Positions 17,038-25,302 of a stretch of 51,198 bases of DNA are shown here, one piece after another; the first letter of the stretch is position 1, and every line of letters begins with the position of its first letter. The notes beneath the pieces were generated by a model, which searched no databases, was not told the origin of the DNA, and saw only the letters and a program-made list of their open reading frames with translations. The stretch covers positions 1,635 through 52,832 of the forward strand of contig NZ_VIYG01000019.1 in assembly GCF_009389585.1 (NCBI RefSeq), given 5' to 3'. This stretch comes from Oceanobacillus sp. CFH 90083 (GTDB lineage Bacteria > Bacillota > Bacilli > Bacillales > Amphibacillaceae). The position numbers were made by a program, and so were the translations under genes.

Positions 17038-17226
17038 CTATTTACTGTTAGAGTCTACTTCTCTGATAAATTCTTCCCGTTTATTCGTCCCAGACCGTTT
17101 TAAATAATTTGGAGAGGTTACTTCCCGTATAAAAATAAGTGCATCATAATGATCTTTTGGACAAATAACCAATGGGGAAAGACCTGAAAATCCCGATTCC
17201 AATAACCACCAACAGAGAAAAAGCAT
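17038..17226 (-). pseudogene. C-terminal gene fragment, possibly an erythromycin-esterase-like protein
   Basis: The frame reads from WWLLESGFSGLSP through PKDHYDALIFIREVTSPNYLKRSGTNKREEF to a stop at 17038. It looks like the natural end of a larger enzyme. From memory it resembles the C-terminus of erythromycin-esterase family proteins, but I am not sure. The N-terminal part is missing and the fragment begins inside the erm terminator, so it is a truncated remnant joined to the resistance gene. Confidence 0.4.
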
Positions 17227-17256
17227 TCAAAAGACTCTCTGCTTCTGAATGCTTTT
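17219..17256 (-). terminator. Terminator of erm
   Basis: AAAAGCATTCA (17219-17229) pairs perfectly with TGAATGCTTTT (17246-17256). It starts 20 bases after the erm stop codon and is followed on the minus strand by TTTTTCTCTG. Confidence 0.75.
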
Positions 17257-17275
17257 ATCTCTTTATACTTTTTCT

Positions 17276-18013
17276 TTAATTCCGGAACAATTTATAGCTA
17301 TAAAACATGGATAGCACCTGCTCTCCGGTTAAATGATCTATATTTTTTACTTGCGCATAGTTCAATGCCTTTTTAAACTGATTTTTTGTAAACAGCTTTT
17401 TGTATTCCTTATTTACCAATTTATAAACAAAGGATTGATACAAATCTCTATCCCTAGGATGCATTCCAGATTCTTTTCTTCTAAGCCTGATTAAAACAGA
17501 ATGAACTTTCGGCTTGGGATGAAAATAATCTCGAGGAATGGATTTTAATACGTTGATATCAACCTCTGGAAATATTAATAACCCGAAAGCCCTGCTATCA
17601 TCTGTAAGTCGTTTAGCAAACCCTGCTTCAACAATCAGAAAACTATCCATGGCAGCACTTTCGAAAACAACCTTCTTTATTATTTTCGTACTTATATTAT
17701 AAGGTATGTTTCCATAAATTTTATACGGTTGATTTCCTTTTGGAAACGTATAATTTAATATATCTGATTGAACAACTTTTACGTTTTCATAACTGCTGAT
17801 AGATCTTTCCGTCATAGATACAAGCTTAGTATCTATTTCAATAGCTGTAAGAAAATGACAAGCCTTTACGAGCTCTCTCGTAAAATGTCCCTTCCCTGAG
17901 CCAATCTCAATAACAATGTCGTTTTTACCAATATTCGTTTTAGATAATATTTCATTAATATACTTTTTCGACGTAATAAAATTTTGACTATTTTTTGGAT
18001 TTACTTTGTTCAT
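17276..18013 (-). CDS. erm: 23S rRNA (adenine-2058-N6) methyltransferase Erm
   Basis: A 245-residue SAM-dependent methylase that modifies A2058 of 23S rRNA and gives macrolide-lincosamide-streptogramin B resistance. Visible motifs are NFITSKKYI, VIEIGSGKGHFT (SAM motif I), AIEID, SDIL and the catalytic NIPYNIST (motif IV), with HPKPKVHSVLI after it. Length and sequence are closest to Erm(A) among those I remember, but it is clearly divergent. The start ATG at 18013 has GAGGG 6 bases upstream, and that site is buried in a predicted hairpin. Two leader peptides upstream show that expression is controlled by drug-dependent ribosome stalling. The gene sits among degraded fragments, consistent with acquisition. 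Confidence 0.93.
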   Translation of the reverse strand: MNKVNPKNSQNFITSKKYINEILSKTNIGKNDIVIEIGSGKGHFTRELVKACHFLTAIEIDTKLVSMTERSISSYENVKVVQSDILNYTFPKGNQPYKIYGNIPYNISTKIIKKVVFESAAMDSFLIVEAGFAKRLTDDSRAFGLLIFPEVDINVLKSIPRDYFHPKPKVHSVLIRLRRKESGMHPRDRDLYQSFVYKLVNKEYKKLFTKNQFKKALNYAQVKNIDHLTGEQVLSMFYSYKLFRN

Positions 18014-18100
18014 TATAACCCTCTATTCCATTGGCTATAACGAACTTCATTTTTCGTTCATTATAACCATTTAGTGTTTTTCCTGGTTTATAATGAACGC
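18008..18100 (-). promoter_or_regulatory. Translational attenuator of erm
   Basis: Four mutually complementary segments occur in the leader RNA: segment 1 inside leader 2 (18100-18085), segment 2 GGTTATAATGAACG (18068-18055), segment 3 TTCGTTATAGCC (18044-18033) and segment 4 covering the erm ribosome site and start (18021-18008). Pairing 1:2 and 3:4 hides the erm start. Stalling in leader 2 would free segment 2 to pair with 3 and expose it. This is the classical ermA/ermC logic. Confidence 0.8.
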
Positions 18101-18130
18101 TTTAACAACAGCAATGCTGCAAATCCCCAT
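18071..18130 (-). CDS. Erm leader peptide 2 (19 residues, IAVV)
   Basis: The peptide is MGICSIAVVKAFIINQEKH. AAGGAGG lies 7 bases upstream of ATG 18130. The sequence IAVV is the stalling motif known from the ErmA leader peptide 1 (macrolide-dependent arrest). Stalling here would place the ribosome over segment 1 of the hairpin that controls erm. Confidence 0.8.
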   Translation of the reverse strand: MGICSIAVVKAFIINQEKH

Positions 18131-18152
18131 GTCTATCCTCCTTTTTAATTTT

Positions 18153-18197
18153 TTAGAAGAGACGGTTATCTACTACTGCAATAGATGTGATTCCCAT
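18153..18197 (-). CDS. Erm leader peptide 1 (14 residues, IAVV)
   Basis: The peptide is MGITSIAVVDNRLF. GGAGGT lies 7 bases upstream of ATG 18197. It also carries IAVV at residues 6-9, so both leaders have the same arrest motif; in S. aureus ermA the second leader has a different one (IFVI). A TTGTTA/TTATAT promoter-like pair precedes it near 18210-18237. Confidence 0.75.
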   Translation of the reverse strand: MGITSIAVVDNRLF

Positions 18198-18270
18198 GAC
18201 AATTACCTCCAAATATAATATGACAGATTGATTATAACAAATGATTGCAGCTGAAAACAGTCTATCTCCG

Positions 18271-18511
18271 TCATTCGGCTGCCAGCAATATTATCCGCAC
18301 AGGCAAACCGCCATATTTTCCCCGTTCAATTAGGACTTCTCTGACTTCCCCGTCATGCGAAGAATTTTATCTATTTTACAATCAAGATTCCCAGGCCATG
18401 CCTTAGCTCACCAGAACAATTGCTCTCAAGCATATAGTGCGGCGTATTGTTTAAATGCTGAATTTGCTCCTCGGTTGCATCCCTTCCATTATCCTCTACT
18501 GAATAACACAT
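18271..18511 (-). pseudogene. Histidine kinase C-terminal remnant
   Basis: The minus strand reads YSVEDNGRDATEEQIQHL followed by RHGLGILIVK, the N and G boxes of an HATPase domain, then a stop at 18371. In another frame the end of a kinase follows: EVLIERGKYGGLPVRIILLAAE with a stop at 18271. It is a frameshifted fragment of a BceS-like or similar sensor kinase lacking the N-terminal part. Confidence 0.6.
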
Positions 18512-18521
18512 TTATTCCCCC

Positions 18522-18898
18522 TTAAGGGTATACAGAATATTTACCATCTGTTAATTTACCTTTTTTGTTATGCGAGCAGGAGAAATTCCCTCTATCCAGC
18601 TCTAACCTTGCTGTATCTAAATAGCTGTTTTTCATTCCAAACGGTTCAATTATTTTCTCATTCATAACCTAATGAAATCGTTTGGCAGTAACATCATCTA
18701 TCAGCTGCTGAATGATACAGAAGCCTGTATCTGAATAGTAGAATTCACTTTCAGGTTCATACTTTATTTTAATAGGATCACTACAATAAGGCGTTTCCCT
18801 TTTAGCCACTATAGCAGGAATTTCTGTTTGCGGATCCACTTCAGAGAAGCTGCCTTCAGGGTCTATCATTCCGGATTGATGACTTAGTATATTTAAAC
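18522..18898 (-). pseudogene. Class C beta-lactamase-family (serine hydrolase) remnant
   Basis: The frame reads NILSHQSGMIDPEGSF and then YEPESEFYYSDTGFCIIQQLIDDVTAKRFH, where the Y-S-D motif resembles the YSN/YxN element of this family. An in-frame TAG follows, then VMNEKIIEPFGMKNSYLDTARL and a final stop at 18522. The SxxK N-terminal region is missing. The fragment begins 3 bases after the DJ-1 gene, so both ends are broken. Confidence 0.65.
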
Positions 18899-18900
18899 AT

Positions 18901-19599
18901 TTATTTCATCATTTTAAGGATGCTTTTCGAATGCTTGATTACCCCAAGTAATCCAATTCCTTTTTTTGCATCTTTTGTTAATTTCGCTCCTGCTATTTTT
19001 TTAATCTTTTCTTCTGCATTCAAATAATTACCAGTATCAAATATCGGCTGCGGATCGTATTCTATTGCGAGTTGAATCGCCTTCGTTTCGTCTTCCCCAA
19101 CTATTTTATCTGACAAATATAAAGCCATGTCTATACCAGCCGATACACCCGCTGCAGTGATATATTTTTCTTGCTCAACAATTCTCTCTCTGACGGGAAT
19201 TGCTCCAAAATTACTTAATAGATTTATTGGCTTCCAATGTGAAGTTGCTTTTAATCCAGTTAGTAAACCTGCTGAAGCCAGCAACATAGACCCTGTACAT
19301 ACAGATGTCGTCCAGCGTGTGGTTTTATCAATTTCCTTTATCCAATTCAATACACGAACATTTTTCATTTCTTTCATAAATCCAATTGTTGAGCCAGGTA
19401 TTACTAAAATATCAGCACTCTTTATTTCATCGATACTATATTTCACATTCATATCTATAAAACCAGAATCAGCTTTTATTTCTCCCTTTTTCTCTGCGAC
19501 AAAGTATACTTTTGTATCACTCATATTCCTTAAAACCTCATAAGGTCCAACAGCATCAAGCATTGTTACACCCTGATATAAATAAATAATTACTTTCAT
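18901..19599 (-). CDS. DJ-1/PfpI family protein
   Basis: A 232-residue protein of the class I glutamine-amidotransferase-like DJ-1/PfpI superfamily, in the AraC-N/isonitrile-hydratase-like branch. It opens with KVIIYLYQGVTMLDAVGPYEVL, has the nucleophile elbow SVCTGSMLLASAGLL with the reactive Cys, and a TSHW segment followed by YITAAGVSAGIDMALYL. The start ATG at 19599 follows GGAGG by 5 bases. Members hydrate isonitriles or act on electrophiles and aldehydes; the substrate cannot be assigned. It stands as a single gene next to degraded DNA. Confidence 0.85.
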   Translation of the reverse strand: MKVIIYLYQGVTMLDAVGPYEVLRNMSDTKVYFVAEKKGEIKADSGFIDMNVKYSIDEIKSADILVIPGSTIGFMKEMKNVRVLNWIKEIDKTTRWTTSVCTGSMLLASAGLLTGLKATSHWKPINLLSNFGAIPVRERIVEQEKYITAAGVSAGIDMALYLSDKIVGEDETKAIQLAIEYDPQPIFDTGNYLNAEEKIKKIAGAKLTKDAKKGIGLLGVIKHSKSILKMMK

Positions 19600-19710
19600 A
19601 ATTGCCTCCTTCTTTTTAGATTATTTTATAGTTCAAATTTCTATTTTGAAATGTCATTTCCTTCAATGTTTTGTGTTCCAATATTCAGACAAAAAATATG
19701 TGGAAACTAA

Positions 19711-19749
19711 AAAGGACATATGACTCACACAATAAGCATATATCCTCTT
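19711..19749 (-). terminator. Terminator of the NUDIX gene
   Basis: AAGAGGATATATG and CATATGTCCTTTTTAG on the minus strand form a stem with one bulge and a T run, about 35 bases beyond the NUDIX stop codon. Confidence 0.55.
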
Positions 19750-19782
19750 ATTTAACTCTTTAGATATAACAAAATAGCAGTT

Positions 19783-20553
19783 TTAATTGGAAAGTACAAG
19801 ATTAGAAACAACTATTTTTGACCATGACTCCAACGCGTCAAAATGGTGTTTCAATTCACCTTTAGTCATCCATATGCCAGTGAGCTCATCTTCTTTTGAT
19901 TGAATATTTTTATGATTTAACTCAATTTCATAAACAACCCCAAGATGATCACTATCAACATCATCATTTGATTTAATTATACCTTTCATTTCCAGCTTTT
20001 TAACCATTTCTGCTTTTATTCCTGCTTCTTCCTCCAGTTCACGCCAAAGACCGTTTTCAATAGAACGTTCGATATCTCCGGGTACTGCATCTATTTCCCC
20101 GACATGTCCTCCCAGCAGCCCTTTTCTTCCTGCGAGCCTGCTTTCCCCGACACCTGCTCCACGTAAAATAAAGAAATATTCCTCTTCATACCTTACAATA
20201 ACATATGGTATTGGATGCCTTTGGCTTGGATGATACTCTAGTAAACTGCGTTCTTCTATGCCATAATCTATGAAGGGTAATTTATTTACTTTGCTGAATC
20301 CCCATGGAATACTCTCTAAATCAGCTTCTTTAAAATATAATATTTTTTCTGCTGTACTTGGTTTTTGCTTTTGTAAAACTTCTGATTTAATCATATTTAG
20401 ATATTCCCATCCATCTGATTCAATAGGATACTGCGACCGGTCAGCCAGTATCTCTTCAAGAGTTTTTTCTTTGATAGAGTTTTCATCACATTTTAGAAGT
20501 TTAGCTGCCTCCTTCTTTTTAATAGAAGAATGAATCGTTTCTTTATTTGTCAT
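19783..20553 (-). CDS. NUDIX-domain phosphoesterase (COG4112-like)
   Basis: A 256-residue protein. An N-terminal helical extension (residues 1-75) precedes a NUDIX hydrolase domain with the box GGHVGEIDAVPGD, then IERSIENGLWRELEEEAGI. The REL-EEEAG part is standard, while the upstream Glu is one residue out of register compared with the classical pattern, as in the predicted-phosphoesterase subgroup. The start ATG at 20553 follows AAGGTGA. The substrate is unknown, probably a nucleotide derivative. Confidence 0.8.
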   Translation of the reverse strand: MTNKETIHSSIKKKEAAKLLKCDENSIKEKTLEEILADRSQYPIESDGWEYLNMIKSEVLQKQKPSTAEKILYFKEADLESIPWGFSKVNKLPFIDYGIEERSLLEYHPSQRHPIPYVIVRYEEEYFFILRGAGVGESRLAGRKGLLGGHVGEIDAVPGDIERSIENGLWRELEEEAGIKAEMVKKLEMKGIIKSNDDVDSDHLGVVYEIELNHKNIQSKEDELTGIWMTKGELKHHFDALESWSKIVVSNLVLSN

Positions 20554-20661
20554 AACATCACCTTTTTCTTACACTATACTTCACTTTCCATCTATACACT
20601 GATCTGATGCTTAATTAGAGTCAGATGATATGTATGACTCATCCTCGTTTATATCCCATGA

Positions 20662-21294
20662 TTACTCCACCAGCTTGTTCTGAAAAGCATAAATGACAGC
20701 CTGTGTCCTGTCCTGCACTTCTAACTTTCCTAAAATATTACTGACATGAACCTTCACTGTTTTTAATGCAATAAACAATTCATCGGCAATTTCCTGATTT
20801 GCTTTCCCTTTCGCCATTAATAACAAAACTTCCGTCTCCCGTTCTGTTAACTGCTCATGCAAAGCAACCTCCTGTTTTGTCCGCATACGGTTCATAATTT
20901 TCCCGGTGACTTCCGGCTCCAGAATGGACTGCCCTTCGTAGGTCGCACGAATCGCTTTGGCAATTTCGCCGGCTTTCGATGTTTTCAGCATATAGCTAGT
21001 AGCTCCCGCTTCTAAAGCAGGGTAAACCTTCTCATCGTCTAAAAAGCTGGTAACAATAATAATTTTCGCTTCCGGCCACGCTTCAATAATCTTCTTTGTT
21101 GCTTCAATGCCATCCATTTCCTTCATCACCAGATCCATTAAAATAATATCCGGGCGCAGCTCTAATGCCAGGTCAATCGCACGGGAACCATCATCCGCCT
21201 CTGCAACTACTTCAATATCCGGCTGTGAGGAAAGATATGCGGATACGCCGATTCGTACCATTTCATGATCATCAACAAATAAAACCTTAATCAT
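20662..21294 (-). CDS. liaR: Response regulator LiaR
   Basis: A 210-residue NarL-family regulator with a receiver domain (VDDHEMVR, phospho-Asp in [10 protein letters not shown], Lys in [11 protein letters not shown]) and a C-terminal LuxR-type helix-turn-helix ([40 protein letters not shown]). Its place at the end of liaI-liaH-liaF-liaS identifies it as LiaR, the activator of the cell-envelope stress operon. It overlaps liaS by 8 bases. Confidence 0.93.
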   Translation of the reverse strand: MIKVLFVDDHEMVRIGVSAYLSSQPDIEVVAEADDGSRAIDLALELRPDIILMDLVMKEMDGIEATKKIIEAWPEAKIIIVTSFLDDEKVYPALEAGATSYMLKTSKAGEIAKAIRATYEGQSILEPEVTGKIMNRMRTKQEVALHEQLTERETEVLLLMAKGKANQEIADELFIALKTVKVHVSNILGKLEVQDRTQAVIYAFQNKLVE

Positions 21295-22339
21295 TGGATG
21301 TATCCTCCCTTCTTAAAATAGGTACTTTCACTTCTAAACGTGTTCCTTCATTTGGCAAGCTGATAATTTTCAATGTCCCGCCGACCTCATAAGCACGCTC
21401 ACGCATATTCTGCATGCCATAGGAGCTTGTTTTCACAGCTTCCGTCTGAAAACCAATTCCGTCATCGACTACACGCATAATTATATTTTCATCCCGTTCC
21501 AATAATAAAACGTGCAGATTGTCAGCCTTTGCATGGCGCAACGTATTAGAGATAGATTCCTGAAAGATTCGGAACAGCTGGTCTTCTACACCTTTATCTA
21601 CTTGAAAATCCTCAATTTTCGCATCGATTTCTATCGGTACTTTTTGTGTTAATTCCTTTAATAGTCCTTCCACACCTTCCTGCAATGATTTACCCTTTAA
21701 GTCAACGGGGCGTAAATGTAAAAGCAGCGCACGCATCTCCAATTGCGATTGATGAATCATTTTTTCTACCATATTTAACTGCTTATTTAATGCCGCGTCT
21801 TCCGGAGGTCCTGCCTCATTAATCGCCGACATTAACATCGACGCCGCAAAAAGCTGCTGGCTCACAGAATCATGTAGTTCCCGGGCCAGGCGATTTCTTT
21901 CCTGCGCAACTACTTCCTGCAAGCTTTGTTCGCGTTCATTCGCTCTCTCCGTTGCAATCTTTTGTGCATGCTCGGTTTGCGCCCGCAGCTTTTCCTGCAC
22001 CTGGGTCATCCGCTCTGAAATAGATTCCAGCTCTTTCGGGACTTCTTCCGCTTCAGAAGGTCTTTCTCCTTTAATAATTCCGATAAGCATTTTTTCAATC
22101 TTTTTTAAATTCTCCTTCCAGTACCAGCCTATAATTGCACCGATAATGGAACCGAATGTTATAATGACGGCCAGTGCAGTTAAAAGAAAGGAAACATCCC
22201 CTAATTTTCCTTCCCACAGCGCACTCCATCCAAATGCGATATCGATAGAGAAGGTAATAAAAGTCATAACGATCATGATAATCGCTAATACAAAGCTGCA
22301 CGCAATCGACAAGAGGACAAAACGAATAATTGAATTCAT
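21287..22339 (-). CDS. liaS: Sensor histidine kinase LiaS
   Basis: A 350-residue kinase with two membrane helices (about 5-30 and 48-70) around a short extracellular loop, a HAMP-like linker and coiled coil. The HisKA_3 box is [21 protein letters not shown] and the HATPase domain contains VVDDGIGFQ. LiaS phosphorylates LiaR when antibiotics such as bacitracin or vancomycin disturb the lipid II cycle, and LiaF restrains it. It overlaps liaF by 4 bases in an ATGA junction. Confidence 0.93.
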   Translation of the reverse strand: MNSIIRFVLLSIACSFVLAIIMIVMTFITFSIDIAFGWSALWEGKLGDVSFLLTALAVIITFGSIIGAIIGWYWKENLKKIEKMLIGIIKGERPSEAEEVPKELESISERMTQVQEKLRAQTEHAQKIATERANEREQSLQEVVAQERNRLARELHDSVSQQLFAASMLMSAINEAGPPEDAALNKQLNMVEKMIHQSQLEMRALLLHLRPVDLKGKSLQEGVEGLLKELTQKVPIEIDAKIEDFQVDKGVEDQLFRIFQESISNTLRHAKADNLHVLLLERDENIIMRVVDDGIGFQTEAVKTSSYGMQNMRERAYEVGGTLKIISLPNEGTRLEVKVPILRREDTSND

Positions 22340-23070
22340 ACGCGTTTCACCTCAATGTCTCCGGAAAATAAAGAAGTAACAATCTTTACTCTTTGATGCG
22401 CTGTACTATAGTCTTTTGTTTCATAATGAAGGGATTTGTTCATCAGCCGATTGTGATTCTCTCCCAAAATAGATGCTCTGCCAAACATGGAGCTATGATG
22501 AATACTGACCTCTACTTCATAAGGTACATAAATCTCAATATTACCGATCAGATGCCGGATAGAAATGACTGCTGTATCATATGGCAGTACGGTATTGCTT
22601 AAATCAATAACACGGTCGCCATAAATGCCGTGCATATTGACGTCCTTCCATTGATAAGCCGTTTCTTCTGTCCGCGCATCATCAAACATGCGCTCATCAA
22701 ATAAATTATCTATTTTGATAAGCGGATCTTCACTATGCAAGCCCGATTTATTTGGGAGTTCCGGCTTTTCTTTACTCGGGTTTTTCGTTGATTTACTATA
22801 ATTTAAAATTAAAATGACAATAATCACGACAATTAAAAATCGTACTGCCAGCAAATTAAACATGGAAAGAAGGAAGGATATTGCAGCAATAGCAAATACA
22901 ATCTTCCAGCCCAATGCATTCAGTCTTTTCCAGCTGAAGTAAACAAAGAAACCGGAAATAAAGGCTGATATCAGTGATCCGCCATGAAAAAAGGCGATTT
23001 CAACCACAAGAAGCACTGCAACAGTAATCCATATCCAATTTAAGTTTTTAGTACTGAGCTGTTTAAACAT
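22336..23070 (-). CDS. liaF: Negative regulator LiaF
   Basis: A 244-residue protein with four N-terminal membrane helices (residues 10-100) and a cytoplasmic beta-rich DUF2154-type domain (VIDLSNTVLPYDTAVISIRHLIGNIEIYVP), as in LiaF/VraT proteins. It inhibits LiaS in the absence of stress. ATG at 23070 follows AAAGGAG. In B. subtilis liaG lies between liaH and liaF, but it is absent here. Confidence 0.92.
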   Translation of the reverse strand: MFKQLSTKNLNWIWITVAVLLVVEIAFFHGGSLISAFISGFFVYFSWKRLNALGWKIVFAIAAISFLLSMFNLLAVRFLIVVIIVILILNYSKSTKNPSKEKPELPNKSGLHSEDPLIKIDNLFDERMFDDARTEETAYQWKDVNMHGIYGDRVIDLSNTVLPYDTAVISIRHLIGNIEIYVPYEVEVSIHHSSMFGRASILGENHNRLMNKSLHYETKDYSTAHQRVKIVTSLFSGDIEVKRV

Positions 23071-23106
23071 CCTTCCACTCTCCTTTCATTTATGTCTTAT
23101 GTAAAA

Positions 23107-23137
23107 TATACAGGCGAGGACACCCTGCGCCTGTATA
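23107..23137 (-). terminator. Partial terminator between liaH and liaF
   Basis: TATACAGGCG (23107-23116) pairs perfectly with CGCCTGTATA (23128-23137), followed on the minus strand by TTTTACAT. It may let most liaIH transcripts end here while liaFSR is read through at low level, as known for the B. subtilis operon. Confidence 0.65.
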
Positions 23138-23173
23138 AGTATACCATGATTTTTCATTTTCTATCTAGAGATT

Positions 23174-23815
23174 CTAATTTGCTTCTTTCCCTTTTTCATC
23201 TAATTGCTTTTCGATTGCAGCAATTTTACTGTCAAATGTACTTTGATAGTAAGAGCTGTTTACTCTGTACTCCAGGTTTTCAATATACTGCTCCATCTCT
23301 TCAAACTTGGAGAAAGGCTTTTCCGGCGATTCATCCACCACACGGTTAATTTGGTGATTTGCTTTGGCAATATTTTCACGCCCCATTAATTCCATCCGGC
23401 GCAAGTGCATATCCTTCAGGCGATGCTTCATTTCTTCGCATTTCTGCTCCAGATTTTCAAGCTGGCTAATCGCTTCTTCTCTGGATGCTTTCATGCGATT
23501 GGCACGATTTTGATACTCTTCATGCTCTTTTAAAGCAAATGCATGCATTTCCTCTTCCTGCGCACGCTCTGCGATTTTCGCTTGTTTCAGGCGTTTATCT
23601 GCCAGGTCTTGTGCTTTCATATACTCCCGCGTAAATTCTTCCTTTAATTTATACTGACGGTCAATCAGCTTTCTCACTTTTTCCTTTTCCTGTTCACTTT
23701 GGCGTAAATAATGATTTAATGCTGCAATCGGGTTTTTTTGTTCTTTTTTATCCATCATCGTGTGTAAATCTGCTGAAATCGAATCCTTTATTCGAGTGAA
23801 AATATTTGTTGTCAT
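23174..23815 (-). CDS. liaH: Phage-shock protein LiaH (PspA/IM30 family)
   Basis: A 213-residue, almost wholly alpha-helical coiled-coil protein with the PspA-family start (NIFTRIKDSISADLHTMMDKKEQKNPIAALNHYLRQ) and long charged heptads to the end. LiaH forms large rings or rods at the inner face of the membrane and protects it under envelope stress, anchored by LiaI. ATG at 23815 follows AAAGGAG. It is the second gene of the lia operon, with liaI 21 bases upstream. Confidence 0.93.
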   Translation of the reverse strand: MTTNIFTRIKDSISADLHTMMDKKEQKNPIAALNHYLRQSEQEKEKVRKLIDRQYKLKEEFTREYMKAQDLADKRLKQAKIAERAQEEEMHAFALKEHEEYQNRANRMKASREEAISQLENLEQKCEEMKHRLKDMHLRRMELMGRENIAKANHQINRVVDESPEKPFSKFEEMEQYIENLEYRVNSSYYQSTFDSKIAAIEKQLDEKGKEAN

Positions 23816-23836
23816 AACTAATCTCTCCTTTAAATT

Positions 23837-24190
23837 TTATTTGTTTAACTCTGCCCACTGTTTTTCAAAGTTCGTAAAGGGATCATCATCGTCCCTTATT
23901 TCATGAACAACTGAGCTTTCCGATGTGTTCCAGTTTTTATAGATTAGGTAAAGCGCATATGCTGCTGCAACACCTAAAACGGCATAGATGTTAGAGAATG
24001 AAATGCTCAATACAATTAAACCGACAATCACCCATCCTATTTTTGCAGCGGTTGAATCTGTACTGATAAATTTTTTAAAGCATATATAGAGTAACCATAC
24101 ACTTAAAGCCAACAATACCATCGGACCAAGGTTTGCCAGCAGTATCAGCAATGCCGCAAGTCCTCCGATAAATAACATGAATTTTTTCAT
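23837..24190 (-). CDS. liaI: Membrane anchor LiaI
   Basis: A 117-residue protein with three to four short hydrophobic helices in the first 88 residues and an acidic cytoplasmic tail (VVHEIRDDDDPFTNFEKQWAELNK). This layout and its position before liaH match LiaI, the membrane anchor of LiaH. The homology is structural more than sequence-strong. The start ATG at 24190 is preceded by GGAGG. An interrupted palindrome CCTAAGGCTTAGAC around 24268-24285 might be the LiaR-dependent promoter element, which is a weak inference. Confidence 0.8.
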   Translation of the reverse strand: MKKFMLFIGGLAALLILLANLGPMVLLALSVWLLYICFKKFISTDSTAAKIGWVIVGLIVLSISFSNIYAVLGVAAAYALYLIYKNWNTSESSVVHEIRDDDDPFTNFEKQWAELNK

Positions 24191-24332
24191 TCCGTTTTCC
24201 TCCTTTCGTTATTGTATCTTTATCTTACCGGGTATCTCGTTTTCTCGTAATGAGCCTGAGAAATATCTTTGTCTAAGCCTTAGGGTCTATGTAGATCTAT
24301 ACCTCTGCAGTAGTGCTTTTACAGTCCATCAA

Positions 24333-24436
24333 GAAGCAGCTACTAAAACAAAAATGGAAGGCTGCCTCCATCTTGAGATAGTCTTCCATGTCTATTCTGT
24401 ATAGTTCTTTTTAAATGTAAGCTGCTTCCATTTTTT
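24333..24436 (+). ncRNA. Candidate structured RNA upstream of liaI
   Basis: Outer arms GAAGCAGCT (24333-24341) and AGCTGCTTC (24420-24428) are perfectly complementary and are followed by CATTTTTTATT. An inner stem ATGGAAG/CTTCCAT (24354-24360 and 24383-24389) nests inside. The shape is that of an independent plus-strand transcript divergent from liaI, or a terminator for the plus strand. No promoter is certain. Confidence 0.3.
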
Positions 24437-24492
24437 ATTGCTTAATTCATAAAATCTTGACTAGTAAGTTTACATAATAATATTATGGTTAT

Positions 24493-24936
24493 CTAAAGAC
24501 GTTTCTCCATAATAATTTCTCCTTCTGGATCAAGCTCCTCAGTCCGGATAAAACCATGCTTTTTATATAACCGTTCTGCTTGACTGTTTCCCGGGACAAA
24601 GCTTAAACGTATAATTTGAACATCATAATGTTCTTTTATGTATTTTTCAATCAATGGAATAAACTGATTTGCATAGCCTTGTCCCTGGAAATGACGATCA
24701 ATCATAAACCGATCAAACCAGATGCTTCTTTTTTTATCAAAATAAAATCCAACCATGGCATAGCCAACTGGCTGCTGGTTGTCATACAATCCCAGAGATG
24801 TTGTCAGGCGCTCAATAAAACTCTCTGCCAAGCAAAAAGAAACACTTTCCATAAAGTCTTTTTGATTTTCAGCTACTTCTAATGCAGCAATTTCCCTCCA
24901 ATTTTCCTTGTTCACTTCTTCTATATAAATAGACAC
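24493..24936 (-). CDS. GNAT N-acetyltransferase (BltD/spermidine-acetyltransferase-like)
   Basis: A 147-residue acetyltransferase with core IWFDRFMIDRHFQGQGYANQFIPLIEKYI, including the acetyl-CoA loop QGQGYA, and the C-terminal motif LSFVPGNSQAERLYKKHGFIRTEELDPEGEIIMEKRL. The ending closely resembles BltD/PaiA-type polyamine acetyltransferases as I remember them. GTG at 24936 is the start, after GGTGA. It is a single gene. Confidence 0.85.
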   Translation of the reverse strand: MSIYIEEVNKENWREIAALEVAENQKDFMESVSFCLAESFIERLTTSLGLYDNQQPVGYAMVGFYFDKKRSIWFDRFMIDRHFQGQGYANQFIPLIEKYIKEHYDVQIIRLSFVPGNSQAERLYKKHGFIRTEELDPEGEIIMEKRL

Positions 24937-25017
24937 TGATTTTCACCGCTTTCTCTTAAATTATTCTTTTTATATTATAGGATCAATGTGTTTTTTAAAG
25001 ATAATTAAATTAGAAAC

Positions 25018-25173
25018 CTACAAATAAGGTTGAATGCTTTTCTCCCAGCCAATGATAGAAAAGATAAGCATTATTCGTAAAAACAGCCCGACACGTAAAA
25101 TTTTCAGGATAGAGAACCAAGCAGTTAGTATTTTCAAAGAGGTTTTGTCTTCCTTATTTTTATCATCTTCCAT
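25018..25173 (-). CDS. Small membrane protein of 51 residues
   Basis: A short frame with an acidic/basic N-terminus (MEDDKNKEDKTSLKI) and one long hydrophobic segment (about residues 20-42, ILRVGLFLRIMLIFSIIGW). AAGGGGAAAGATA stands directly before the ATG at 25173. It lies 130 bases after the serine-hydrolase gene in the same direction and may be the last gene of that operon. No family is recognised. Confidence 0.45.
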   Translation of the reverse strand: MEDDKNKEDKTSLKILTAWFSILKILRVGLFLRIMLIFSIIGWEKSIQPYL

Positions 25174-25302
25174 TATCTTTCCCCTTATCAATGAATCACC
25201 TCTGCACTTTTCTGATAAAACGTCTACATACCCATTTACAAATCAAAGCTCCCCCTTGATACGATGCAAATCGCAACACTAGGAAGGAGCATATAATTAT
25301 AG

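Noticed and set aside
17038..18898. A complete mobile element carrying erm
   Set aside because: I found no transposase, integrase, insertion-sequence ends or target-site duplication in the sequence, so only remnants are reported.
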